A model generated the notes under the pieces. That model saw only the letters and a program-made list of their open reading frames with translations, had not been told where the DNA came from and did not search any database. Of a stretch of 64,000 bases of DNA, positions 9,325-16,823 are shown one piece after another (the first letter of the stretch is position 1; every line of letters starts with the position of its first letter). This DNA comes from an uncultured Cellvibrio sp. GTDB taxonomy: Bacteria > Pseudomonadota > Gammaproteobacteria > Pseudomonadales > Cellvibrionaceae. Where the stretch lies: NCBI GenBank assembly GCA_946480695.1, contig CAMLKG010000024.1, positions 1 to 64,000 on the forward strand, read 5' to 3'. A program made the translations under genes and the position numbers.

Positions 9325-10502
9325 GCCTGCTCAATGATATGTTGCGGGATTTATCCCACACGCAAAAAAATGAATCTGCGTCCCGGTCAGCATCGTTAAA
9401 CGTGTCGGACCATGGCCAGGATGAATTGATCAGGAATTCCAGCATAGCAACGCCAGCGCGTGAAATATTTATGCCCAGCTTGTTGGCGTTTGTTGTCGTT
9501 TTAGTGGCTTTGCTGGTATGGAAACACAATTTCGGCGATTCGCTTGCCGAACCCGCTATTAACGAATCACCAATCCCGCCTGCCGAACTTGGAACGATCC
9601 GGCAAACAACGGAAATTGATAATTCACCGGATACGAATCCTGAAGAAGACATGGATGACACTATCCATACAGTAAAAGCTTCAGCTGAATTGAATGAACG
9701 CTTGGCGGCATTAGAAACGGCCATAACCAAATTGTCCACGGTGGTGGAGCGCCAAGAATCGGCAACGGAGTCGGAAAATCTAGCGGCAGCAGGTCAGGCT
9801 TCAACTAACCCCGGGCAAGAAGTATCGGTAAGCATCCGTGATCCATTTGAACCGGATCTGCCAGCGGAGGCGAGCAATTCCCAACAGGAAAATCCGGATG
9901 CGATTCCGGCAGATGCCCATTTGGCTATTGCACCCAACCCGCAATTCCTGGATCAACGTAAAGCGGAGCGGGGTAGGTATTTATTTGCACAGGGTCAAGT
10001 GAATGAGGCAATTCTTGAATTAAAGTCATTTATTTTTAATGCTGAAACGCCGCGCGAATCCGTGAAGGTGCTATTGGATATTTTAACTTATCAGGAAAAC
10101 GCGGACGCTATTGAGGCGCTGTTAAAAACGACGCCCTATTTGGGTACCCTTGATCAGCAATTTTATTTAGCGAAAGCCGCGATTATTCAAAACCGTGAAG
10201 AGTATGCCGTAGCTTTATTGGAAGCGCACCTCCTGGAGGCGGAGGATCACGAAAGTTATCGTGCACTTTTAGCGGGATTGTATCAACGCACCGGAAAATA
10301 TTTGGAGGCGTCAACGTCGTATCGTCGATTGCTGGACAGTTTCGGTGAAAAGCCAGCCTATTGGCTGGGCTTCGCGCTTGCACAGGATTCCCTTAACGAA
10401 AATCAAACTGCAAAGCAAGCTTATTTGCGTTTGGCACAGTATTCAGGTTTACAGCCCCAGGTGCAGGAATATATTCAACAGCGTTTGGCTGCATTACGGT
10501 AG
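9321..10502 (+). CDS. mshN: MSHA biogenesis protein MshN (TPR protein)
   Basis: A 393-residue bitopic protein. It starts MSLLNDMLRDLSHTQKN, the typical MshN opening, and has one transmembrane helix at about residues 53-71 (MPSLLAFVVVLVALLVWKH). An acidic, low-complexity linker with a short coiled coil (ELNERLAALETAITKLSTVVE) follows. The C-terminal half (from about residue 210) contains tetratricopeptide-like helices ending AYWLGFALAQDSLNENQTAK. The ATG overlaps the mshM stop (ATGA). TPR arrays usually bind partner proteins; in this cluster the partner is probably the secretin or MshM. Confidence 0.85.
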   Translation: MSLLNDMLRDLSHTQKNESASRSASLNVSDHGQDELIRNSSIATPAREIFMPSLLAFVVVLVALLVWKHNFGDSLAEPAINESPIPPAELGTIRQTTEIDNSPDTNPEEDMDDTIHTVKASAELNERLAALETAITKLSTVVERQESATESENLAAAGQASTNPGQEVSVSIRDPFEPDLPAEASNSQQENPDAIPADAHLAIAPNPQFLDQRKAERGRYLFAQGQVNEAILELKSFIFNAETPRESVKVLLDILTYQENADAIEALLKTTPYLGTLDQQFYLAKAAIIQNREEYAVALLEAHLLEAEDHESYRALLAGLYQRTGKYLEASTSYRRLLDSFGEKPAYWLGFALAQDSLNENQTAKQAYLRLAQYSGLQPQVQEYIQQRLAALR

Positions 10503-10518
10503 CAATCCACGAGTATTT

Positions 10519-12237
10519 ATGATGAGCACTTTTTCCCGAAAACGTATTCGTATCGGTGACTTGTTAGTCGAAAAGAATATGATCTCCGAGTCCCAGCTCC
10601 AACATGCGTTACAGGAGCAAAAACTGACGGGGCGTAAACTCGGGGCGACACTGGTTGAACTGGGTTATGTGGAAGAAAATGCATTGCTCAGCTTGCTTTC
10701 AACGCAGTTGGATATTCCATTTGTAGAACTAAAACAATTCCGTTTTGATCGCGAGCTGGTACAACGGCTTCCTGAAACCAGTGCGCGTCGTTATCGCGTC
10801 ATGCTGTTACGTGAAGATTTTGATGGGTTATTGCTGGGCATGGCCGATCCAACCGACATATTTGGTTTGGATGAATTGCAGCGAATCTTGCAAAAGAATT
10901 TGAAGCCTGCGGTAGTGCGTGAGTCCGAGTTACTCGATATCCTGGATATCGCTTACACCCGCGCCAGTGAAATTGCCACGCTGGCCGGCGAGTTGGATGA
11001 AGAGTTACAGGAATCTGCAGTGGATTTGGCGGATTTCGTGGTAGGTGCAACTGATACCGAGGCCCCTGTTGTTAAGCTGCTACAAAAAATATTTGAAGAA
11101 GCAATTACGACCAAAGCGTCAGATATCCATATCGAGCCGGACGAAAAAGTCCTCCGTATCCGCAACCGCATAGATGGTGTCTTACTTGAGCAGGTCATGA
11201 ACGAAAAACGCATTGCCTCTGCGTTGGTCGTGCGCTTGAAACTCATGTCGGGCCTGGATATTTCCGAAAAGCGTTTGCCGCAAGATGGCCGTTTCAACCT
11301 CAAGGTAAAACACCACAATATCGATGTACGTATCTCTACCATGCCGGTGCAATTTGGCGAATCGGTAGTAATGCGTTTACTTGACCAAACGGATGGTGTA
11401 AGGCCATTGGCAAGTGTCGGTATGCCGCCCCACTTAATTGATCGTTTCCGCAAAGTCATTACCCGTCCGCACGGATTAGTATTGGTGACCGGCCCAACGG
11501 GCAGCGGTAAAACGACAACACTTTATGGCGCTTTGTCAGAATTAAATAAACCGGAGAAAAAAATTATTACTGTAGAGGACCCTGTCGAATATCGCTTGCC
11601 GCGAATCAGCCAGGTGCAGTTACATGAAAAGATCGGTTTGAATTTTGCTAATGTATTGCGTGCAACCCTGCGCCAGGATCCGGATATTTTATTGGTAGGG
11701 GAAATACGCGATGCGGAATCTGCGGAAATTGCGTTGCGCGCATCCATGACTGGCCACATGGTGTTATCGACATTACATACCAACGACGCGGTAACATCCG
11801 CGCTTCGGCTAATGGATATAGGGGTGGATGGTTATTTGGTTGCTACCGCGTTAAAAGCCATTATTGCTCAACGGTTGGTGCGGCGCATTTGTAATAGTTG
11901 TATCCAGCCTCACACTCCTGACACCAACGAACAACAACTATTAGCGGCTATAGGTAAAGGCCGGGATTTCAGCAAAATAATTTTTAAACAAGGTACGGGA
12001 TGTCCCCATTGCCATAACACGGGTTATCGTGGCCGGGTGGGGGTATTTGAAATGCTGGAGTTGAACCAGCCAATGGCGGAAGCCTTGCGTATTAATGATA
12101 TCAATGGATTTACCAATGCAGCCTATGCGACACCGAATTTCGTCACGCTAAGTGAAACTGCATTGGAATATGCAATTGAGGGTATGACAACACTGGAAGA
12201 AGTCATGGCAATTTCGGCGCAAATTGACGATCTGTAA
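10519..12237 (+). CDS. mshE: MSHA pilus extension ATPase MshE (PilB/GspE family)
   Basis: Hexameric ATPase that powers pilus extension. Residues ~8-70 hold two MshEN-type motifs (RIGDLLVEKNMISESQLQHA and RKLGATLVELGYVEENAL), the fold that binds c-di-GMP in Vibrio MshE. Walker A is GPTGSGKTTTLYG and Walker B region is ILLVGEIRDAESAE, with the His box HMVLSTLHTNDA. A four-Cys zinc site follows (C-x2-C and CPHC). Start is the ATG at 10519, or the adjacent ATG at 10522; a longer frame upstream lies inside mshN and is ignored. Length 572 residues. Activity is therefore likely tied to c-di-GMP levels. Confidence 0.95.
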   Translation: MMSTFSRKRIRIGDLLVEKNMISESQLQHALQEQKLTGRKLGATLVELGYVEENALLSLLSTQLDIPFVELKQFRFDRELVQRLPETSARRYRVMLLREDFDGLLLGMADPTDIFGLDELQRILQKNLKPAVVRESELLDILDIAYTRASEIATLAGELDEELQESAVDLADFVVGATDTEAPVVKLLQKIFEEAITTKASDIHIEPDEKVLRIRNRIDGVLLEQVMNEKRIASALVVRLKLMSGLDISEKRLPQDGRFNLKVKHHNIDVRISTMPVQFGESVVMRLLDQTDGVRPLASVGMPPHLIDRFRKVITRPHGLVLVTGPTGSGKTTTLYGALSELNKPEKKIITVEDPVEYRLPRISQVQLHEKIGLNFANVLRATLRQDPDILLVGEIRDAESAEIALRASMTGHMVLSTLHTNDAVTSALRLMDIGVDGYLVATALKAIIAQRLVRRICNSCIQPHTPDTNEQQLLAAIGKGRDFSKIIFKQGTGCPHCHNTGYRGRVGVFEMLELNQPMAEALRINDINGFTNAAYATPNFVTLSETALEYAIEGMTTLEEVMAISAQIDDL

Positions 12238-12259
12238 CCCATTTTTTACCTGAATATGT

Positions 12260-13480
12260 ATGGCAATTTTTGAATTCAAAGGGCGTAACCCGGAAGGGCG
12301 TTTGATTACCGGCCAACTGGATGCTTCCACTCCGGATGCAGCGGCGAATCAGTTGCTGGGGCGCGGTATTACGCCGGTTGAGCTTAAAGCATTTGTCGAG
12401 AAACTGAGTTTCTCGGAAAAGTTTTCGCGAGTAACTAACAGGGGAAAAGTAGAAGGTACCGAATTGATTATGTTTTGCCGCCAGATGCATACCATCGCGC
12501 GCGCAGGCATTCCTTTGGTCAAAGGCCTGCGCGGCCTCTCAGCATCCTTACGCAATTATACTTTTCAACAGGCATTAAACGATATTATCGAGCGACTGGA
12601 GGCCGGTGTTGAGTTATCCGTAGCCATGCGCGCCCATCCCAAAATTTTTAACAATTTATTTGTCAGCCTGGTCAACGTAGGTGAGAACTCGGGTCGCCTC
12701 GATTTGGTATTCAAGCAATTAAGCGATTACATGGAGCGCGACCTGAATACTGTTAAAAGCATTAAAACGGCATTGAGATATCCCACCTTTGTGCTTATCG
12801 CCATTGCTATTGCCATAATGATTATCAATATTAAGGTAATTCCGGCATTCGCCGGAATGTTCGAGAAATTCGGTGCCCAATTGCCATTGCCCACCAGGAT
12901 ATTAATCGGTATTTCAGATTTCTTCGTTAACTACTGGTTGTATTTATTGGCGGCCATAGCGGGGCTTGTTGCTTGGGTTTATCACTACATCAATACCTAT
13001 GAAGGCAGCCGTGCCTGGGGGCGGAAAAAATTAAAACTGATTATCATCGGAGACATCATTGAGCGCGCATCCCTGGCGCGTTACGCCCGCTCGTTTGGTT
13101 TAATGTTAAATGCCGGGCTACCTATAAATACCGCATTGGAATTAAGTGCACGCGCGCTGGATAACCCGTATCTTGGTGATAAAATTCGCGGGATTCGCGC
13201 TGGCATTGAGCGCGGCGAAGGGCTTTATCAAACCCATCTTGTCAGTGGTATGTTTACACCACTGGTATTACAGATGATTTCCGTCGGTGAGGAAAGTGGC
13301 CAAGTGGATGCCTTACTCGCTGAGGTGGCGGCGTTTTATGAGAGCGAAGTGGAGTATGACGTAAAGCAACTCAGTGATCGAATTGAGCCGCTTATGATTA
13401 TCATCATGGCTGCTTTCGTCACCGTATTGGCGCTTGGTATTTTCTTACCCATGTGGGATATGTACAACATTCAAAAATGA
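12260..13480 (+). CDS. mshG: MSHA inner-membrane platform protein MshG (PilC/GspF family)
   Basis: Polytopic platform protein that couples the ATPase to pilin assembly. It opens MAIFEFKGRNPEGRLITGQL, and carries two GspF domains (about residues 65-190 and 270-395). The sequence VNVGENSGRLDLVFKQLSDYMER occurs in the first and ISVGEESGQVDALLAEVAAFYE in the second, the expected internal duplication. Three membrane segments are visible, at ~170-192, ~220-240 and ~375-398. Length is 406 residues. It lies 22 bp after mshE. Confidence 0.95.
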   Translation: MAIFEFKGRNPEGRLITGQLDASTPDAAANQLLGRGITPVELKAFVEKLSFSEKFSRVTNRGKVEGTELIMFCRQMHTIARAGIPLVKGLRGLSASLRNYTFQQALNDIIERLEAGVELSVAMRAHPKIFNNLFVSLVNVGENSGRLDLVFKQLSDYMERDLNTVKSIKTALRYPTFVLIAIAIAIMIINIKVIPAFAGMFEKFGAQLPLPTRILIGISDFFVNYWLYLLAAIAGLVAWVYHYINTYEGSRAWGRKKLKLIIIGDIIERASLARYARSFGLMLNAGLPINTALELSARALDNPYLGDKIRGIRAGIERGEGLYQTHLVSGMFTPLVLQMISVGEESGQVDALLAEVAAFYESEVEYDVKQLSDRIEPLMIIIMAAFVTVLALGIFLPMWDMYNIQK

Positions 13481-13490
13481 GGTAGGGGCT

Positions 13491-14003
13491 ATTCAACGTT
13501 ACAGCCGGGGCAGGTTTGAATTTTTCGTAGTAGCGACTGTTATTGCGCTTATTGCCCTTGTCGCCCTGGATCGTTATACCTTAATGGCAAAAGATACCCA
13601 GGTTTTACGCCTTCAAATTATATCGCAGCACTTCATGACCGGTGCTGCAAATTTGCGCGTTGAGTTTTTAGTCACCCAGGTCGCGAAATCGTCAACCTTA
13701 ATCCACAAGGGATTATTAGTGGAGGGGAAATTTATTTATATGTCTGATCAGGGGTGGCCAGGCTCTTTCAGTACACCGGTGACCGATAACTTTCAACCAA
13801 CGGAAAAGGATTGTTATCAGTTGTGGAAAATTCTTTTACAAAATCCGCCCCCAATAGCGTTTGGCCAACGTGAATCCAAATTCCATAAATATCGTGCATC
13901 CACCCAACCAAAAGGATGTCGCTACACCATGGTAAAGGGGGAGGCTTATTTTGATTATTTCCCGTTAACTGGCCGGGTACTCTTTTCAGTTGTTGACGAA
14001 TAG
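13491..14003 (+). CDS. mshF: MSHA biogenesis protein MshF, possible ATT start
   Basis: Bitopic protein in the MshF position. A hydrophobic helix lies at residues ~9-28 (FEFFVVATVIALIALVALDR), and the rest is a periplasmic domain of about 140 residues. Its function is not established in any species I know of. The start is unusual. The frame has no ATG near the expected N-terminus. An ATT at 13491-13493 has an excellent GAGGTAGGGG just upstream and gives a start IQRYSRGRFEFF that fits the family topology (170 residues). The alternative is a TTG at 13434, which overlaps mshG by 47 bp and has no obvious ribosome site. The gene ends just before the mshA leader. Confidence 0.7.
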   Translation: MQRYSRGRFEFFVVATVIALIALVALDRYTLMAKDTQVLRLQIISQHFMTGAANLRVEFLVTQVAKSSTLIHKGLLVEGKFIYMSDQGWPGSFSTPVTDNFQPTEKDCYQLWKILLQNPPPIAFGQRESKFHKYRASTQPKGCRYTMVKGEAYFDYFPLTGRVLFSVVDE

Positions 14004-14020
14004 ACGTTTAAATATAAATA
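13993..14020 (+). promoter_or_regulatory. candidate sigma70 promoter for mshA
   Basis: TTGACG at 13993-13998 and TAAATA at 14015-14020 are separated by 16 bp. The element overlaps the last codons of mshF and would start a transcript about 160 nt before the mshA ATG. An independent promoter fits the need for far more major pilin than assembly machinery. The -10 match is partial. Confidence 0.45.
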
Positions 14021-14027
14021 ACCGGGA

Positions 14028-14101
14028 ACTGGCAATTACTCAGGTATTAGCTATATTTCGATTAAATATGAGTTTTATGCAACCTATGCCAGGTTGCCAG
14101 T
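14028..14101 (+). repeat. folded mshA leader: nested inverted repeats
   Basis: The 186-bp gap between mshF and mshA contains an 8-bp inverted repeat, ACTGGCAA at 14028-14035 and TTGCCAGT at 14094-14101. A local hairpin, CAACCT at 14080-14085 with AGGTTG at 14091-14096, shares the TTG bases of the right arm, so the two pairings exclude each other. That would allow a switch in the mshA leader RNA. It does not resemble a c-di-GMP riboswitch. Confidence 0.4.
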
Positions 14102-14189
14102 GTCAGGGAAGTATATGTGCCTTCTTTCAATTAGTTTTTAAGGCAATCTTTTAAACCCTCAAAATTTATTCGGCTTGGAGCTTTTTGCT

Positions 14190-14606
14190 ATGAAACAACA
14201 ATCTGGTTTTACGTTAATTGAGTTGATCGCGGTCATTGTAATTTTGGGTATTTTGGCAGCTACGGCATTGCCAAGATTTTTGGACTTGTCTGATGCAGCG
14301 AGACAATCCGCTGTCCAGGGTGTTGCAGGATCGTTGGGTAGTGCAGCGGCGCTAAACCATGCGAGTACTATAGCCAAAGATGCTGGTTTGCCTGCTTCTA
14401 CTCCCGCGCCTCAAACAGTTGCAAATTGTACCGATGTCGGCTCTCTTTTGGATGGTGGGTTGCCCGAAAATTATTTTATATCATCTACGGCAATAGCTGA
14501 TGGTGCTACAGCAACATGTACCGTTTTTCTTGATGAAGATAATGATGATACTTTGGATGCCGGTGAATTCACTGAAACCTTCAGTGCGTTTGGAGACACT
14601 CCTTAA
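14190..14606 (+). CDS. mshA: MSHA major pilin MshA
   Basis: Type IVa/MSHA-type prepilin of 138 residues. The leader MKQQSG is cut before FTLIELIAVIVILGILAA, with Glu at position 5 of the mature chain. A single pilin domain follows with two cysteines (NCTDVGS and TCTVF) that can form the D-region disulfide. Residues 115-126 (DEDNDDTLDAGE) fit an EF-hand-type calcium loop with acidic residues at 1, 3, 5, 9 and 12. GGAG lies 9 bp before the ATG. No second pilin gene (mshB) is present. It is followed after 2 bp by mshC, and it has its own candidate promoter. Confidence 0.92.
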   Translation: MKQQSGFTLIELIAVIVILGILAATALPRFLDLSDAARQSAVQGVAGSLGSAAALNHASTIAKDAGLPASTPAPQTVANCTDVGSLLDGGLPENYFISSTAIADGATATCTVFLDEDNDDTLDAGEFTETFSAFGDTP

Positions 14607-14608
14607 AT

Positions 14609-15055
14609 ATGGGATTAACGTTTTCAGGCAGGCGCTGGTCGATTGGATTTACACTGGTTGAACTGGTGTCGATCATAGTAATTTTAGGTGTAATGTCCGT
14701 TGCATTAGTTTCAAGAATTGGAAGTTCAAGCACCGCCCCCATCCAATCAAGCCGCGATGATCTCATCGCGGCTTTATTTTTTGCGCAGCAACAGGCCATG
14801 ATGCGTAGCAATATCAAGTTGGTGCTCACCACCAATACCATCAGCGTAGAGGAAAACAACCTCCCTATTAAGGTGACAAGCAACTATTATCCACTGGGAG
14901 TAGCCACGGGAGTTACGCTGACACCGATAACGCTTAACTACGATAAACTGGGCAGGACAACCCCTGCTAATATCACTCTCACCGGTTCCGGTAACAGCAG
15001 CGGTGTATCGGCAAGGGTCAGGGTGGAGGCAAGTGGATATGCGTTCGCAAATTAA
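14609..15055 (+). CDS. mshC: MSHA minor prepilin MshC (GspH-like)
   Basis: A 148-residue prepilin. The leader MGLTFSGRRWSIG is followed by FTLVELVSIIVILGVMSVAL, and then a GspH-type segment RDDLIAALFFAQQQAMM. Minor pilins of this type prime pilus assembly or sit at the tip. It follows mshA by 2 bp and shares 17 bp with mshD. The DNA encoding residues ~48-58 also forms a terminator-like hairpin (see 14750-14782). Confidence 0.88.
   Translation: MGLTFSGRRWSIGFTLVELVSIIVILGVMSVALVSRIGSSSTAPIQSSRDDLIAALFFAQQQAMMRSNIKLVLTTNTISVEENNLPIKVTSNYYPLGVATGVTLTPITLNYDKLGRTTPANITLTGSGNSSGVSARVRVEASGYAFAN
14750..14782 (+). terminator. terminator-like hairpin inside mshC
   Basis: AGCCGCGATGA at 14750-14760 is perfectly complementary to TCATCGCGGCT at 14763-14773, and the stem is followed at once by TTATTTTTT (14774-14782). 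In practice 9-10 pairs with a 4-6 base loop would form. GC-rich stem plus T tract is the classic intrinsic terminator shape, here within the mshC coding region about 145 bp after the mshA stop and in the direction of transcription. It could reduce transcription of the minor pilin genes relative to mshA. Confidence 0.6.
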
Positions 15056-15515
15056 ACTGCAAACGCAAAGAAAAATATGTTCGTCAGGCGTAAGCTTGAT
15101 AGAAATGATTGTGTTTATTGTGGTTGTCAGTATCGCCCTCCTTGCGCTGATTGGCGTGTACAACCAGGCAACTATTCGCAACGCGGACCCGCTTATACGC
15201 GTACGCGCGTTAGAATCAGCCCAATCATTACTGGATGAAATCATTTCCCTGAAATACGACAGCGCAACCCCGACCGGTGGTATTCCGGCATGTGGTACCC
15301 CGGCAGGGGAACCTTGTACCAATGTGCCGGATCCAAACCCAACGCCGGATTATAATGACGTGGATGATTATGTCGGGTTTAGCGATATTCCTTATCCGGG
15401 TTACACACGTAATGTCAGGGTTACTCGAAATGGCGATATAAAAATTATCCAGGTAAGTGTGACTACCCCAAATAACGAAACTATTTTATTGGCGGCGGAG
15501 CGCGCGAATTTTTGA
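15039..15515 (+). CDS. mshD: MSHA minor prepilin MshD
   Basis: A 158-residue prepilin with a long basic leader ending CSSG before VSLIEMIVFIVVVSIALLAL. The mature start is therefore V rather than F, with Glu5 kept. A Cys/Pro-rich stretch (IPACGTPAGEPCTN) lies near the middle. The ATG at 15039 has GGAGG 10 bp upstream and lies 17 bp inside the end of mshC. The stop overlaps mshO as TGATG. Confidence 0.85.
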   Translation: MRSQIKLQTQRKICSSGVSLIEMIVFIVVVSIALLALIGVYNQATIRNADPLIRVRALESAQSLLDEIISLKYDSATPTGGIPACGTPAGEPCTNVPDPNPTPDYNDVDDYVGFSDIPYPGYTRNVRVTRNGDIKIIQVSVTTPNNETILLAAERANF

Positions 15516-16321
15516 TGGACGCGTATAACCGGGTTGGAGTTCCTTCAATCACTACCCAGCAATTTTCACAACGGGGTTTTACCCTCGTAGAGCTCATTGC
15601 GGTTATCGTTATTCTTGCCATTGTTTCGAGTATCGGTATGGGGTTTGTGGTGAGGTCAATGGAGTCTTACCAGCAAACACAAAATCGCGCATTGCTGGTG
15701 AACACTGCGCGACAGGCGTTGGAGCGAGTCACGCGACAGTTACGTATTGCTTTACCTTATTCGGTACGTATTTTAAATAATGGTAATTGTGTTGAATTTA
15801 TGCCCATTGCAGCGGGAGGAAATTATTTTTCTGCTGTGCCGGATGCAGCAAATGGTGCGCCCGCTGGAAATAGCATACCGGCATCTCCGGTGACTATTGA
15901 TTTCGGTACTCCTCGCCATGTCACCATTGGTGCCATGCAGGATTCGGAAATCTATGGCGCCAGCGCGGTTTCACGCGCGACTTATAGTAGTTATTCATCG
16001 GGTGCTTTGGTGTTGTCCGCCGCTAAACAATGGCAACGTAACTCCATTAGCAAACGTTATTATTTATTGGATAACCCCCAGGCATTTTGTGTTGCGAGTA
16101 ATGAGTTGCGTTTTTACAGCAACCTGGGGATCGCCGATAATTTGAGTTCGTTACCTGCAACCTTCGATATCATTGCAAAAAATGTAACAGGGACTACACC
16201 TTTTAGTTTGCAAAATGGTACTGAAAACCGGAATGTTCGTTTGAACATCTCGTTGAAGTTTGCGAGTGGTAATGAAAGTATAACCTATGTGCAACATGTG
16301 CTGATTCGCAATGTTCCCTAA
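15515..16321 (+). CDS. mshO: MSHA minor prepilin MshO
   Basis: A 268-residue PilW/GspJ-like prepilin. A leader of about 21 residues ends SQRG before FTLVELIAVIVILAIVSSIG. The long C-terminal domain is typical of large minor pilins that form the tip subcomplex. The ATG at 15515 uses the A of the mshD TGA. It overlaps the next gene, mshP, by 11 bp. Confidence 0.87.
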   Translation: MDAYNRVGVPSITTQQFSQRGFTLVELIAVIVILAIVSSIGMGFVVRSMESYQQTQNRALLVNTARQALERVTRQLRIALPYSVRILNNGNCVEFMPIAAGGNYFSAVPDAANGAPAGNSIPASPVTIDFGTPRHVTIGAMQDSEIYGASAVSRATYSSYSSGALVLSAAKQWQRNSISKRYYLLDNPQAFCVASNELRFYSNLGIADNLSSLPATFDIIAKNVTGTTPFSLQNGTENRNVRLNISLKFASGNESITYVQHVLIRNVP

Positions 16322-16817
16322 AAATATATATCACCATAGGTATTTAAGACAGCAGGGATTTTTGTTGCCGCTCGCCCTGTTTATTCTGGTGGTGATGGGT
16401 GCGCTTGCATTAACTATTTCGCGCACCAGTGTCCAAACCCAGTGGGCGGGCATCCAGGAGTTCACCAATATCCAGGCATTTTATGCGGCGGAAAGCGGGG
16501 CGCAACGCGGGATGCAAGCCTTGTTTCTCACGAATACCACTCGCCAGGCTACCGATGCGTCTTGTGCGGCGATGTCGATTAGTCCCGATTTTTCAGCTAT
16601 TGACGGGTTGAAAATTTGCGCAGCGCAAGTAACTTGCAGTTGCCGCTACCGTGATAATTCAACATGTAATTCCACTGTTGCGGCAAATTATTCGACCGCG
16701 GCGGCTATTGGCCTTACTAAAAGTTTTTATACGATTACGAGCCAGGGAACCTGTGGTGAGCAACAATTTCGATCTGTACGAACAATACAAGTTGGTGCAT
16801 TTTTGGATCAGGAATAA
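16311..16817 (+). CDS. mshP: MSHA protein MshP (PilX-like)
   Basis: A 168-residue PilX-like protein. The N-terminus reads RQQG then FLLPLALFILVVMGALAL, which resembles a prepilin leader but lacks the usual Glu5. NIQAFYAAESGAQRGMQALF follows, a hallmark of PilX/MshP N-terminal regions. Six or so cysteines lie in the C-terminal half (CAAQVTCSCRY and others). It probably joins MshO, MshD, MshC and MshQ in a tip complex. Confidence 0.82.
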   Translation: MFPKNIYHHRYLRQQGFLLPLALFILVVMGALALTISRTSVQTQWAGIQEFTNIQAFYAAESGAQRGMQALFLTNTTRQATDASCAAMSISPDFSAIDGLKICAAQVTCSCRYRDNSTCNSTVAANYSTAAAIGLTKSFYTITSQGTCGEQQFRSVRTIQVGAFLDQE

Positions 16818-16823
16818 GTGCGA

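Noticed and set aside
14004..14189. c-di-GMP (GEMM) riboswitch before mshA
   Set aside because: The diagnostic GEMM bases are not present. The leader has other pairings instead.
13480..14190. Sigma54 promoter for the pilin gene
   Set aside because: No TGGC-n8-TTGC match with correct spacing was found in the mshF-mshA gap.
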